A stretch of DNA of 64,000 bases. Source: Roseovarius mucosus. Lineage in GTDB: Bacteria; Pseudomonadota; Alphaproteobacteria; Rhodobacterales; Rhodobacteraceae. Both the position numbers and the translations under genes were made by a program. The notes below the pieces were generated by a model. It worked only from the letters and a program-made list of their open reading frames with translations, ran no database searches and had not been told where the DNA came from. The stretch is from positions 1,116,001 to 1,180,000 of the forward strand of contig NZ_CP020474.1 of assembly GCF_002080415.1 (NCBI RefSeq). The letters are read 5' to 3'. The stretch's first letter is position 1, and every line of letters begins with the position of its first letter. This document shows positions 19,142 to 28,095 of the stretch, piece after piece.

Positions 19142-20338
19142 CTAGTGACCACCCCCCCCGGCCAGGCCCACACCCGACACCAGCGATCCCCAGACCTTGA
19201 TGCGCAGCCCCACCGCCTTGACCACGCCGGTGGCTGCGATCACATGGCCGAAAAAGCCGGGCAGATTGCTGGTATAGGTCTGAATCATGCAGCCGCTGCC
19301 ATCGAGCATGATCTTTTCATGCTCGGGATGCGCCAGTTCAAAATAAACAAGGATCGACCCGCGCCGCAGCATTTCGGCGGGGTCCATCAGGCGACCACCG
19401 GGCACGATCTGCCCCGTGGAGATGGCCGGTTGCACCGAGACCACGCGCGCCGGAAGGACCGCATCGCGAAATGACAGGCTTATATTGCTGTCGCAGGCGA
19501 TTTCGGCGGGCATGCCCTCGTAGATCGTGCTGTTGGCAACCTGAGAAAATCCCGCAACGGTGCGCACGGGCGTGCCTTGTGGCCGGTCGGGGATGATCAC
19601 CATGGCCGGGCTGAGGATCAGGGTCGAGGCGGGGCTGCCCAAGCTCATGGCAAGCTGGGTGACAACACCGCCCGTATAGGCATGCACCTCGGTTTGCGCC
19701 AAGGCGACTTGCGCGCTGTGCAGGGCGGCTTCGGCAGCGCGGCGTTGCGCGGGAAGGGTTTGGGAAATATCCGTCTGAGCCAAGGCAACCTGCGCCTCTG
19801 CTGCGGCAACCCCAGCCTCGGCAATCGCGACCGAGGATTCCAATTGGCGCACGGCATCGCGCGTGCCGACGTTGCGGGTGACAAGCGTCAGCGCGTTATC
19901 GAGATCGACGCGCAGCTTGTCGAGCGACGCCTCTGCCTCGGCAACAGAGGCTTGGGCGACCTTGAGCGTCTCGGCGGCCTTGGTCTCGGCCGCGCTGATC
20001 TTGGCGAATTCCGCCTCTGCCTGTTCCAGGGCGGCGCGTTGAGCCCGGTCATCGACTTGGAACAAAAGATCGCCCGCTTCGACCCGTTGGCCATTGATGA
20101 CGTTGATCGCCGTCACAGGCCCGCTGGCCTGTGACACCACGGAAATGGTGCGGAACGGCACGATGCCCGAATAGGATTTGGGGTGGAAATAAAAGATGAG
20201 GAGGAAGAGCAAGAAGGCCAGCACCGCCCAGATCAGAACCGCTGTGCGCATGTTCCAGACGGTCATCGCCTCGCCGCGACGCTTGAGCTGGAAATACCGG
20301 ATAATGACCGGGAAAGAGGTCAGAAGCAGCTCAATCAC
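19142..20338 (-). CDS. HlyD-family membrane fusion protein
   Basis: Inner-membrane-anchored periplasmic adaptor of 398 aa, with one N-terminal helix (about 22-42), a lipoyl/barrel region beginning near residue 55 and a long coiled-coil hairpin rich in Ala and Glu (about 90-210). I choose the GTG at 20338: AGGAG stands 9 bases before it, and it overlaps the end of the upstream small membrane gene by 8 bases. No efflux pump is adjacent. The pairing recalls E. coli YiaV with YiaW. Confidence 0.82.
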   Translation of the reverse strand: MIELLLTSFPVIIRYFQLKRRGEAMTVWNMRTAVLIWAVLAFLLFLLIFYFHPKSYSGIVPFRTISVVSQASGPVTAINVINGQRVEAGDLLFQVDDRAQRAALEQAEAEFAKISAAETKAAETLKVAQASVAEAEASLDKLRVDLDNALTLVTRNVGTRDAVRQLESSVAIAEAGVAAAEAQVALAQTDISQTLPAQRRAAEAALHSAQVALAQTEVHAYTGGVVTQLAMSLGSPASTLILSPAMVIIPDRPQGTPVRTVAGFSQVANSTIYEGMPAEIACDSNISLSFRDAVLPARVVSVQPAISTGQIVPGGRLMDPAEMLRRGSILVYFELAHPEHEKIMLDGSGCMIQTYTSNLPGFFGHVIAATGVVKAVGLRIKVWGSLVSGVGLAGGGGH

Positions 20339-20705
20339 GTTGGGTGTCTCCTGTCGGCTTGGCCGTATCTTCGGGCGTCTGTGCGCCTGCGCCCCACAGG
20401 TTGAAGCGCGCCAAATCGGCCATGAGCGCAATCAGGATGGCACTGATCGGCAACAGGATATTGAAATGCCCGAGCGGAAACAGCTCGTAAAGCAGAGCGA
20501 CGGTGAGCATCGTCGGGATCGTCTTGGCCAGCGGCGTGCCGTGCGATTGATGTTCGGCCCAGCGATCAAAGGCCGCGTAGAGCGTGACGAGCACATAGAT
20601 CACCGCGATAAGCAGCCCCAAGGACACCCATGCCAGCGTGTCGCCCTCTCCCGGCGCGGCGAACCATCCCGGAAGCGCAGCGCCGTGTTCCTCTGTAGTT
20701 GCCAT
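20331..20705 (-). CDS. Small inner-membrane protein paired with the HlyD-family gene
   Basis: A 124-aa protein with two or three predicted membrane helices (about 24-46, 63-79 and 80-97) and a hydrophilic C-terminal tail. Its last codons overlap the GTG start of the fusion protein, so the two are translationally coupled and probably work together. I do not recognise the family with confidence. The role may match DUF3302-type YiaW, but that is inference from the pairing. Confidence 0.7.
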   Translation of the reverse strand: MATTEEHGAALPGWFAAPGEGDTLAWVSLGLLIAVIYVLVTLYAAFDRWAEHQSHGTPLAKTIPTMLTVALLYELFPLGHFNILLPISAILIALMADLARFNLWGAGAQTPEDTAKPTGDTQRD

Positions 20706-20814
20706 AGCTGAAATCCATCACGATCAATCGCCATCAGCCTATGGGTTATAGCTGCAATATCAAGGAAATTATGTGCTGCATCCGCCGTGCTGATGCAGGG
20801 GCGGACAGATCGGA

Positions 20815-21585
20815 TCAGCTGGCGCGGCCCGGTGTGCTTTGGGCCATTGCACGAAACTCGGCGCATAACGCGGAATGGTCGCGACCGGCGTCAATCGCCA
20901 GCCGACGGAGCCCGAAATGCACCTGCGCCATATCCTGATAATAGCGGGTGTAGGCATAATTGGTCGCCGCCCCTGCTGCGGCCCCCAAAATCGGCACGGT
21001 CTGCGCCGCCAGCTTTTGGCCCAAGACCGCCGCCAGACGCGGGGCCACCCGCGCGATAAGCGCGTTGAGCCCGGGGCCGGTGACAGTCATCCGACTGCCC
21101 AGAAAGCCCAGATTGGCCCCATCGTCGCGCTCGAGCGGCCCTGCCGCGCCGAACACCTGCACCGAATCGAACCGCACAGCGGGTTCGGATGGGTCAAACC
21201 CGTATTCCACCGCCACATCCTGAATGGCGCGCAAGAGCACGGTAACCGTGATCGGCAGTTCGGCCAGCGCTGTGGGCAGGCCGCCGATGCCGCCCACCGC
21301 CCCCATTGAGGTGGTCAGCGCCCGCGCCATCCAGCCCGGCTGATCGCCCACAACCCCGCGCGAGCGATGCGCCATTTCGGCGGCGCGGCGCAGCGCCTCT
21401 TCGGTGGTTTCATTGAGCCGCGCGCGCAAACTGGGCGGCAAGCGATCCAGCAACCCCTCGGCGCGCCCACCCACAAGGTTGAGCAGATCAATCACCCCGT
21501 TGCCCGCCTGCGCATTGCGCGCCACCAGCGCGCGCAAGCGCCGCTCGGTTTCGGTCTCGTCAATCGGTCGGCCCAAAAGCTCCAT
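20815..21585 (-). CDS. EcsC family protein
   Basis: A protein of about 256 aa matching the EcsC family: an N-terminal charged helical region, a Gly/Ala-rich hydrophobic centre (SMGAVGGIGGLPTALAELP) and a C-terminal GAAAGAATNYAYTRYYQ segment. In Bacillus EcsC is linked to an ABC transporter. In proteobacteria its biochemical role is unknown. ATG 21585 and a TTG at 21615 are both possible starts. It stands alone between the HlyD pair and a GNAT gene on the same strand. Confidence 0.75.
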   Translation of the reverse strand: MELLGRPIDETETERRLRALVARNAQAGNGVIDLLNLVGGRAEGLLDRLPPSLRARLNETTEEALRRAAEMAHRSRGVVGDQPGWMARALTTSMGAVGGIGGLPTALAELPITVTVLLRAIQDVAVEYGFDPSEPAVRFDSVQVFGAAGPLERDDGANLGFLGSRMTVTGPGLNALIARVAPRLAAVLGQKLAAQTVPILGAAAGAATNYAYTRYYQDMAQVHFGLRRLAIDAGRDHSALCAEFRAMAQSTPGRAS

Positions 21586-21653
21586 CCGCGTGTCCCACCA
21601 CAAGTTCCAAGCCAAGGCTCACCCGGCACAACTGGCCACGGCAGAGCCTGAAT

Positions 21654-22175
21654 TCAAGCGTCGCGCATCACTTTGCCAGCCACATCCTCCCACGCGCCGG
21701 GGCGCAGTTCCAGCCCCAGCACACGCTCTGGGTTGGTGGGGGGCGGCATTTCCACGGCGGTCAGCTTGGTAAATCCAAAGCGGCTATAGTAGGGCGCGTC
21801 GCCCACCAAGATCACCCGCTCCCAGCCGAGCGCCGCTGCGCGCTCCAGACTGTCGCGCATGAGCAGCGCGCCCAGCCCCTCGCCCTGATGGGTGGGATGT
21901 ACGGCAACAGGCCCCAGCAAAAGCGCGCGCGCCGTGCCGATCCGAACAGGCCAATAGCGGATTGCCCCGGCCAAAATCCTGTCATGATCGCGCACCACAA
22001 GGCACAGATCGCGCACGGGGGACACATCATCACGCAGCCGGTAAGACGACAGTGCCTCGCGCCCCGGCGCGAAACACAGGTCATATAGGGCCTCAACCTC
22101 CCAGTAATCAACGGGTTTCTCCGTCTCGAGGGTGAACATGCCGCGCGTTGCCCTTGCCAAAAATCGACTGGCCAT
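21654..22175 (-). CDS. GNAT-family N-acetyltransferase
   Basis: A 173-aa GCN5-related acetyltransferase. The acetyl-CoA loop is seen as HPTHQGEGLGALLMRDSLE (about residues 93-111), preceded by the LLLGPVAV strand and followed by ILVGDAPYYSRFGF, as in YhbS-type proteins. The acceptor is not predictable. It is divergent from the flavin reductase gene across a short gap. Confidence 0.85.
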   Translation of the reverse strand: MASRFLARATRGMFTLETEKPVDYWEVEALYDLCFAPGREALSSYRLRDDVSPVRDLCLVVRDHDRILAGAIRYWPVRIGTARALLLGPVAVHPTHQGEGLGALLMRDSLERAAALGWERVILVGDAPYYSRFGFTKLTAVEMPPPTNPERVLGLELRPGAWEDVAGKVMRDA

Positions 22176-22228
22176 GCGCGTAGCACGACGTTACGACAGG
22201 CACAAACCCGATGACCAAGGAGAGGCGG

Positions 22229-22834
22229 ATGTTTTACCGACCCGAAGAGGGCCATGGCCTGCCCCATAACCCGTTCAACGCCATCGTGACACCGCGTCCG
22301 ATTGGCTGGATTTCGACCCGTGGGGCCGATGGGCAGGACAATCTGGCCCCCTATTCGTTTTTCAATGCGGTCGCCTATGTGCCGCCACAGGTGATGTTCG
22401 CCTCGACCAGCGCCAAGCCGGATCGCGGCGATACCAAGGACAGCGTCGCTAATATCCGCGAGACAGGCGTCTTTTGCGTCAATATCGTCAGCGAAGCATT
22501 GCGTGATGCCATGAACCAGACCTCTGGCGCGTGGGGCCGTGAGGTGGATGAATTCACCGATGCCGGGTTGGACAAGGCGACCTGCGAAACCATCGCCTGT
22601 TCCCGCGTGGCGGCAAGCCCGGCCAGTCTGGAATGCAAGCTGACGCAGATTGTGCAACTGCCCGGCGAGGCGAATTTCGTGGTCTTTGGCGAGGTGATCG
22701 GCGTGCATATGCGCGACGACTGCATGGTCGAGGGCCGGTTTGACGTGACCCGGTTCAATCCGCTGACCCGGCTTGGGTATCAGGATTATTCGGTGATCCG
22801 CGAGACTTTCAGTTTGAAGCGACCGGGGGAGTAA
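22229..22834 (+). CDS. Flavin reductase-like (FMN-binding split barrel) protein
   Basis: A 201-aa protein of the flavin-reductase/DIM6-NTAB family. Typical segments are TPRPIGWISTRG, NLAPYSFFNAV and VNIVSEALRDAMNQTS. It likely binds FMN and may serve as a reductase or an esterase-like detoxifying protein, but no partner monooxygenase is near. I choose the ATG at 22229 because AAGGAGAGG stands before it. An in-frame ATG at 22211 is less well placed. Confidence 0.82.
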   Translation: MFYRPEEGHGLPHNPFNAIVTPRPIGWISTRGADGQDNLAPYSFFNAVAYVPPQVMFASTSAKPDRGDTKDSVANIRETGVFCVNIVSEALRDAMNQTSGAWGREVDEFTDAGLDKATCETIACSRVAASPASLECKLTQIVQLPGEANFVVFGEVIGVHMRDDCMVEGRFDVTRFNPLTRLGYQDYSVIRETFSLKRPGE

Positions 22835-22866
22835 GCCGCGCGGGCGTGATTGGGGTGAATGTTACG

Positions 22867-24531
22867 CTACCCCGCTGAAATCGCCGTGCCCAGTTTTGCC
22901 GCGCGCCGCCCCATGCTCTCGCGGCCCAGCGTGCGGCAGAGGATCAGCACCGGGATCAGTCCGAACGCCACCAGCACCAGCGATGGCACCGCCGCCTCTG
23001 ACAACCGCTCATCGGCGGCGAGGCGGTGCGCCTGAACCGCCAGCGTCTGAAAATCAAAGGGGTGCAGGATCAGGGTGGCGGGCAATTCCTTCATCACATC
23101 GACAAAGACGATCAAAAGCGCGGTCAGAACCGAGGTGCGCGCCACCGGCAGATGCACCCGTGTCAGCAGTTTTGGCCCCGGCTGCCCCAAAGAGCGGCCA
23201 ATCGCATCAAGATGCCCCGGCACCGTCGCCATGCCACTGTCATAGGCGTTGAGCGCCGCCGCCATGAACCGCACCATATAGGCCATGATCATGAGCCAGA
23301 TTGATCCGGTGATCAAAAGCCCGGTGCGGATGCCGAATGTCTCTTGCATGAAGGCGTCGATGGCGTTGTCCAGCCCCGCCATCGGCACCATGAGGCCAAC
23401 GGCAATGACGCCACCGGGCACGGCGTAGCCCAGACCTGCCCCCATCACCAGCCAGCGCGCGCTGCGCCCCGGACGGGTGCGGGCGCGAAACCCCACGAGG
23501 ATTGCCCCCACCACCGTCAGCACTGCCGCGACACTGGCCAAGAGCACCGAATTGGTCATGAACCCGAGATAGCGCGCCGAAAGGATATTTTGCCCCGAGC
23601 CGATGGCCATTTCCCCCAGCATGATCACCGGAATGATGAAGCCAAACAGCACCGGCAGAAAACAGAGCGTAAAGGCCCCCCAACCCGCCGCACCGCGCAA
23701 CTGCGGGCGTTCCATCGTCTCGAACCGTGCGCCGCGCCCGGCGGTGCGCGACCGCCCCCGGCTTGCCCGCTCTAACCCGGCCAAGAGCAGCGCGAAACTG
23801 AGCAGGCACAGCGCCAGTTGCGCCGCCGCCGCCCGGTCGCCAAGGCTGAACCACGCCTGATAGATGCCGGTGGCAAAGGTCTGGACGTTGAAAAACGCCA
23901 CGGTGCCGAAATCGGCGATCGTCTCCATAACCGCAAGAAGTGCCCCGCCCGCAATCGCCGGGCGCGCCATCGGCAGGGCCACCCGCCAGAAGGCCTGCAT
24001 CGGCGAACGCCCCAGCGTGCGCGCCACAAGGAACGCATTGCCCGATTGCTGCCGAAACGAGGCCCGCGCGAGAAGGTAGACATAAGGATAGAGCACGATT
24101 GTCAGCATCAGGGCCGCCCCGCCAAGGCTGCGCACCTCTGGAAACCAGTAATCGCGCGGCCCCCAACCCGTGATCGCGCGCAAGGCGGTTTGCACCGGGC
24201 CGGGATGGTCCAGAAAATGCGTATAGGCATAGGCCATGACATAGGCCGGAAACGCCAGCGGCAGCGCCAGCGCCACCTCTAAAAGCCGCGCACCGGGAAA
24301 GCGGTAGACCGTCACCAGCCAAGCCGTAACCGATCCGATCACCGCCGTGCTGACGCCGACGATGGCGACCAGCGTCAGGGTCGTCGCGGTATAACGCGGC
24401 AAGACAGAGGACAGCACATCGCGCCAGGTCTGCAAATCGCCCGCGAAGGCCGCGAGCGCCGCCGCAAGGATAGGCGCCACGCAGAGCACGACGACGACCC
24501 AGGCAAGGCGGTGCAAAAGGGTTTCGCTCAT
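22867..24531 (-). CDS. Iron(III)-type ABC transporter permease (FbpB/FutB-like)
   Basis: A fused double permease of 554 aa with about 12 membrane helices. Two EAA loops are seen, around TLGRSPMQAFWRVALPMARP (about 190) and AIGRSLGQPGPKLLTRVHLP (about 455). This layout is typical of ferric-ion permeases that work with a periplasmic binding protein and an ATPase. Neither partner is adjacent in the window, so they must be encoded elsewhere. Iron as substrate is inferred from family only. Confidence 0.85.
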   Translation of the reverse strand: MSETLLHRLAWVVVVLCVAPILAAALAAFAGDLQTWRDVLSSVLPRYTATTLTLVAIVGVSTAVIGSVTAWLVTVYRFPGARLLEVALALPLAFPAYVMAYAYTHFLDHPGPVQTALRAITGWGPRDYWFPEVRSLGGAALMLTIVLYPYVYLLARASFRQQSGNAFLVARTLGRSPMQAFWRVALPMARPAIAGGALLAVMETIADFGTVAFFNVQTFATGIYQAWFSLGDRAAAAQLALCLLSFALLLAGLERASRGRSRTAGRGARFETMERPQLRGAAGWGAFTLCFLPVLFGFIIPVIMLGEMAIGSGQNILSARYLGFMTNSVLLASVAAVLTVVGAILVGFRARTRPGRSARWLVMGAGLGYAVPGGVIAVGLMVPMAGLDNAIDAFMQETFGIRTGLLITGSIWLMIMAYMVRFMAAALNAYDSGMATVPGHLDAIGRSLGQPGPKLLTRVHLPVARTSVLTALLIVFVDVMKELPATLILHPFDFQTLAVQAHRLAADERLSEAAVPSLVLVAFGLIPVLILCRTLGRESMGRRAAKLGTAISAG

Positions 24532-24608
24532 GGGCCAAACGCTCCGGTATAATCCGACGGTTTTGATCAGTATTCCGGGGCGGCAGGCGGGTCAAGCCGA
24601 TGAGGCGA

Positions 24609-25625
24609 TTACGCCCCCGACACGCCCGCCTCGGCAAAGGTGGCCATACCAGAATGACAGGCGAGCGCCGCTTGCACGATACCCATCGCCAGAACCCCGC
24701 CCGAGCCCTCGCCCAGACGCAGGCCCAGCGCCAAAAGCGGCTCTTTGCCCAATGCGTGCAAGAGGCGTGGATGACCCGGCTCGGCGCTGACATGCCCGGC
24801 TATGGCGTGATCAAGCGCGCCGGGGCATTCCGCGTGCAGACAGGCGGCGGCGGCGGTGCAGATAAAGCCATCGAGCACGACCGGAACACGCAGCTGCCGC
24901 GCCCGCGCCATGGCCCCGGCCATCGCCACCAATTCGCGCCCGCCCAAGCGGCGCAAAACCTCTAGCCCCCCTGCCCCAGAGGCGGCGTTGACCGTGACCG
25001 CCCGCGCCACGATCTGTGCCTTGTGCGCCAGTGCCGCATCGGCCAGCCCGGTGCCGCGCCCCGTCCATCCCTCGGCCCCGCCGCCAAAGAGCGCCAGCGC
25101 AATCGCCGCCGCAGAGGTGGTGTTGCCGATGCCCATCTCGCCCACAACCAAAAGGTCTGTAGCCGGGTCCACCGCATCCCAGCCGATGTTGAGCGCGCGC
25201 AGCATGTCGTCTTCGGACATGGCCGGGCCAAGGCTGATATCGCCCGTGGGCCGATCCAGATCGAGCGCGACCACATCCATCCGCGCGCCCACTTGCGCCG
25301 CCAATTGATTGACCGCCGCCCCGCCCGCCCGAAAATTCGCCACCATCTGCGCAGTGACAGCCGCAGGAAAGGCGGAAATGCCCTGCGCCACCACCCCATG
25401 ATTGCCTGCAAAGACGATCACTTGCGGTGCTGTCACCCGCGCCCGTGCGTTGCCGCGCCAGCCGCAATACCATTGCGCCAGATCTTCAAGCCGCCCCAGC
25501 GCGCCGGGGGGTTTGGTGAGGTCTGCGTCGCGGGCTTGCGCCGCTTGCGTCGCCGCCGCATCGGTGCCGGGGGCCGCGCGCAAGAGGGCTGCGAAATCCG
25601 AAAGCGAAGAGAAAGGAGACGGCAT
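24609..25625 (-). CDS. cobT: Nicotinate-nucleotide-dimethylbenzimidazole phosphoribosyltransferase CobT
   Basis: Makes alpha-ribazole phosphate from nicotinate mononucleotide and dimethylbenzimidazole for the lower ligand of cobalamin. The protein of about 338 aa shows [44 protein letters not shown], and [10 protein letters not shown] with the catalytic Glu near the C-terminus in LGEGSGG. ATG 25625 is preferred over upstream in-frame starts. Divergent from cobS across 78 bases, too short for a cobalamin riboswitch. Confidence 0.93.
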   Translation of the reverse strand: MPSPFSSLSDFAALLRAAPGTDAAATQAAQARDADLTKPPGALGRLEDLAQWYCGWRGNARARVTAPQVIVFAGNHGVVAQGISAFPAAVTAQMVANFRAGGAAVNQLAAQVGARMDVVALDLDRPTGDISLGPAMSEDDMLRALNIGWDAVDPATDLLVVGEMGIGNTTSAAAIALALFGGGAEGWTGRGTGLADAALAHKAQIVARAVTVNAASGAGGLEVLRRLGGRELVAMAGAMARARQLRVPVVLDGFICTAAAACLHAECPGALDHAIAGHVSAEPGHPRLLHALGKEPLLALGLRLGEGSGGVLAMGIVQAALACHSGMATFAEAGVSGA

Positions 25626-25703
25626 GCAAAGCCTCATTGATTGTGCTGCGCCCATTCTGTATCGCAGGCAAAGCCCCCGCCCCAGACGAAAAAGGGCACG
25701 CCC

Positions 25704-26462
25704 ATGGCAGAAAACGACAAGGCGTTGATCCGCCTCAGAGATATGCCGCTGGCGCTGAGCCTGCTCAGTCGCTTGGCCGTGCCGTTGCGGCGGTTTGATC
25801 GCGGCGCGCGGGCGGCTTGGGCCTATCCGTTGGCGGGGCTGGTGCTGGGCGGTATGGCGGCCTTGGGTGGGATCGCCGCCCTGGCACTCGGGCTGCCCAC
25901 GCCGGTTGCGGCGCTTGTGAGCCTGAGCCTACAGGTGGTTCTGACCGGGGCCATGCACGAAGACGGGTTGGCAGATACTGCCGATGGTCTTTGGGGGGGA
26001 TGGACGCCGGCGCGGCGGCTCGAGATTATGAAAGACAGCCATATCGGCAGCTACGGGGTCATTGCGCTGATCCTGTCACTGGGCGCGCGCGGTGTGGCGC
26101 TCTGGCTGCTTTTTGAGGTCAGTCCGGCACTGGCGACCTCTGCCATTCTGGCCGCCGCCCTGCTGTCACGCGCGATGATGCCTTTGGTCATGTGTGCCCT
26201 GCCCCATGCCCGCGCCAGCGGGTTGTCGCAGGCGCAGGGGCGCGCGCCGCGGGCGACGGCGACGGTTGGGCTGGCCCTTGCGGTGGGTCTGGCGCTTGTT
26301 CTTGTCGGTGCGGCAGGGCTGAACGCGCTGGTTGCGGCGGCCGTTGCCACCTGCGCCCTTGGCCTGATTGCCCGCGCCAAAATCGGGGGGCAAACCGGCG
26401 ACATCCTTGGGGCCACGCAACAACTGGCGGAAATCGCGGTGTTGTTCAGCCTTTTGATGTGA
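25704..26462 (+). CDS. cobS: Adenosylcobinamide-GDP ribazoletransferase CobS
   Basis: Integral membrane enzyme joining adenosylcobinamide-GDP with alpha-ribazole (phosphate) in the last stage of cobalamin synthesis. The 252-aa chain has five to six predicted helices. It shows the active-site segment [18 protein letters not shown] with its Asp residues, then [15 protein letters not shown], both diagnostic. The ATG at 25704 follows AAAAAGGGC. It ends just before a bidirectional terminator. Confidence 0.93.
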   Translation: MAENDKALIRLRDMPLALSLLSRLAVPLRRFDRGARAAWAYPLAGLVLGGMAALGGIAALALGLPTPVAALVSLSLQVVLTGAMHEDGLADTADGLWGGWTPARRLEIMKDSHIGSYGVIALILSLGARGVALWLLFEVSPALATSAILAAALLSRAMMPLVMCALPHARASGLSQAQGRAPRATATVGLALAVGLALVLVGAAGLNALVAAAVATCALGLIARAKIGGQTGDILGATQQLAEIAVLFSLLM

Positions 26463-26468
26463 GCCATG

Positions 26469-26499
26469 AAAAAAGCCGCGCCAGAGGACGCGGCCTTTT
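26469..26499. terminator. Bidirectional terminator between cobS and carD
   Basis: A GCCGCG/CGCGGC stem (26475-26480 with 26489-26494) has an A6 tract on the left and a TTTT tract on the right. It therefore ends transcripts from both sides, better on the minus strand (six U residues after carD). Confidence 0.75.
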
Positions 26500-26519
26500 C
26501 CTAACATTCGGGGTTGGGA

Positions 26520-27029
26520 TCACGCCGCGCGCGACACCAGCACCTCATCCACCTTGCGGGCGGCCAGAACTTCATCGCCACCCGACACGGCGGCCACTTC
26601 GCGCGTCAAACGCTCGAGTGCGGCCTCATAGAGTTGACGCTCGGAATAGCTCTGCTCGCGCTGATCGTCCGAGCGGTGCAGGTCGCGCACCACCTCGGCA
26701 ATGGCAATCAGATCGCCAGAGTTGATCTTTTGCTCGTATTCCTGCGCCCGACGCGACCACATGGCACGTTTGACCTTGGCCTTGCCCTTGAGCGTGCTCA
26801 TTGCCTTGGACACGACATCGGGGCTGGACAGGCCACGCATCCCAATCTCGGTGGCCTTGTTGGTGGGCACACGCAGGGTCATCTTATCCTTTTCAAAGGA
26901 GATCACGAACAGTTCCAGCGTGATGCCGGCGATTTCCTGCTCTTCGATCGAAACGATCTGGCCCACGCCATGGGCGGGGTATACAACGTAATCATCAGGG
27001 CGAAATTCGGACTTTTTGGTCTTCGACAT
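26520..27029 (-). CDS. CarD/CdnL-family transcription factor
   Basis: A 169-aa RNA-polymerase-binding regulator that stabilises open promoter complexes. The N-terminal Tudor-like RNA polymerase interaction domain (DYVVYPAHGVGQIVSIEEQEI) is followed by a helical DNA-interacting domain containing the conserved Trp (KRAMWSRRAQEYEQK). In alphaproteobacteria CdnL supports growth-related promoters. It is followed by a clear terminator and sits downstream of fdxA with a separate 291-base gap. Confidence 0.92.
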   Translation of the reverse strand: MSKTKKSEFRPDDYVVYPAHGVGQIVSIEEQEIAGITLELFVISFEKDKMTLRVPTNKATEIGMRGLSSPDVVSKAMSTLKGKAKVKRAMWSRRAQEYEQKINSGDLIAIAEVVRDLHRSDDQREQSYSERQLYEAALERLTREVAAVSGGDEVLAARKVDEVLVSRAA

Positions 27030-27320
27030 TCAGGTCTTCCTCGCAGGGCTGCCAGCTCGGACGCACAAAAACACATGCCAAGGGCCAATGCGGTCCACGG
27101 AATATGTGTATCTGTCGCATAGAAATCCACCCCCGGGCAGCAACGCGGGTGAATGGATATCAGGTACATTTGATCTTGTCATGAAACTGTATCACAAAAA
27201 ACCGCCCAATGAAAGGGCGGTGTTCTGTACGGGCATATTCGCCCCTGCAAATCAACGGCTTATCAGGTTCACAATGTCACGCGCGGCGCTGTTTCACCGG
27301 CGAATGCCGCGAATCGGGTC
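27030..27320. other. Gap between fdxA and carD
   Basis: Holds the fdxA terminator (27195-27221) and the unmarked promoter region of carD. I see no gene or further RNA structure. Confidence 0.5.
27195..27221 (-). terminator. Rho-independent terminator of fdxA
   Basis: On the minus strand the stem ACCGCCC/GGGCGGT (27201-27207 with 27215-27221, loop 7) is followed by a T run (complement of 27195-27200). It lies 100 bases past the fdxA stop. Confidence 0.8.
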
Positions 27321-27659
27321 TCAGCCGCCCAGTCCGGGGGCCTCGGAAAAGTATTTCTCAAGCTTGCCCGCCTCGCCGTCGCGCTCTTCGGCCTCGGGCA
27401 GCGGATCTTTCTTGGTGATGATCACCGGCCACATTTCCGCATATTTGCGGTTGAACTCGACCCATTTTTCCATGTCCGGCTCGGTATCCGGGCGGATCGC
27501 ATCGGCGGGGCATTCCGGTTCGCAGACGCCACAGTCGATACATTCATCGGGATGAATGACCAGCATGTTCTCGCCTTCGTAAAAGCAGTCGACAGGACAG
27601 ACCTCGACACAGTCGGTATATTTGCAGGCGATACAGGCGTCGTTCACGATATAGGTCAT
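27321..27659 (-). CDS. fdxA: 7Fe ferredoxin FdxA
   Basis: Small electron carrier of 112 aa with one [3Fe-4S] and one [4Fe-4S] cluster. Cys residues at [18 protein letters not shown] and [12 protein letters not shown] give the pattern of alphaproteobacterial FdxA. A charged C-terminal extension (about 60-112) is usual for the family. It lies downstream of the S4-domain gene on the same strand and has its own terminator. Confidence 0.93.
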   Translation of the reverse strand: MTYIVNDACIACKYTDCVEVCPVDCFYEGENMLVIHPDECIDCGVCEPECPADAIRPDTEPDMEKWVEFNRKYAEMWPVIITKKDPLPEAEERDGEAGKLEKYFSEAPGLGG

Positions 27660-27711
27660 GGCCGTCTCTCATTCTTGCCGAATTGCGCCTCACCTAATCC
27701 AGTGGGCGGGA

Positions 27712-28092
27712 TCAATCAAGCGGTCCTGGTTCATTGAGATCGAGTTTGCGGCGGTCGCGCTTGGTCGGGCGCCCTTTTCCCTCATATTTGGGCGCGGGCG
27801 GAACGCTGTCCTGCGTCACCGGGTCGCTGAGATCGTCATAGAGCGCCTGCGCCTCGGGGGCTGGCCCGCGCCGTGTGCCAACGGCGGCGATCCGCACCAC
27901 CCAGACACGTGTTGCCTGCGCAAAGGTCAAGACATCGCCCGGCCCCACCGCTTGCGAAGGTTTGGTGACACGCGCGCCATTGACGCGCACATGCCCCGCC
28001 GAGATTTCCTTGGCCGAGAGGGTGCGCGTCTTGAAAAACCGCGCGTGCCAGAGCCATTTGTCGAGCCGGATTTTGGCGGCGGGCGCGTCCAA
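27712..28092 (-). CDS. S4-domain RNA-binding protein (Hsp15-like)
   Basis: A 126-aa protein beginning with an S4 domain (IRLDKWLWHARFFKTRTL, then GHVRVNGARV) and ending in a basic tail (GKGRPTKRDRRKLD), like Hsp15/HslR, which binds 50S subunits carrying stalled nascent chains. The only suitable start is TTG at 28092, three bases past the helicase stop, so translation is probably coupled. Context with an RNA helicase supports an RNA role. Confidence 0.85.
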   Translation of the reverse strand: MDAPAAKIRLDKWLWHARFFKTRTLSAKEISAGHVRVNGARVTKPSQAVGPGDVLTFAQATRVWVVRIAAVGTRRGPAPEAQALYDDLSDPVTQDSVPPAPKYEGKGRPTKRDRRKLDLNEPGPLD

Positions 28093-28095
28093 AAC

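Noticed and set aside
25626..25703. Possible cobalamin riboswitch between cobT and cobS
   Set aside because: The gap is only 78 bases and no B12-box-like core was seen.
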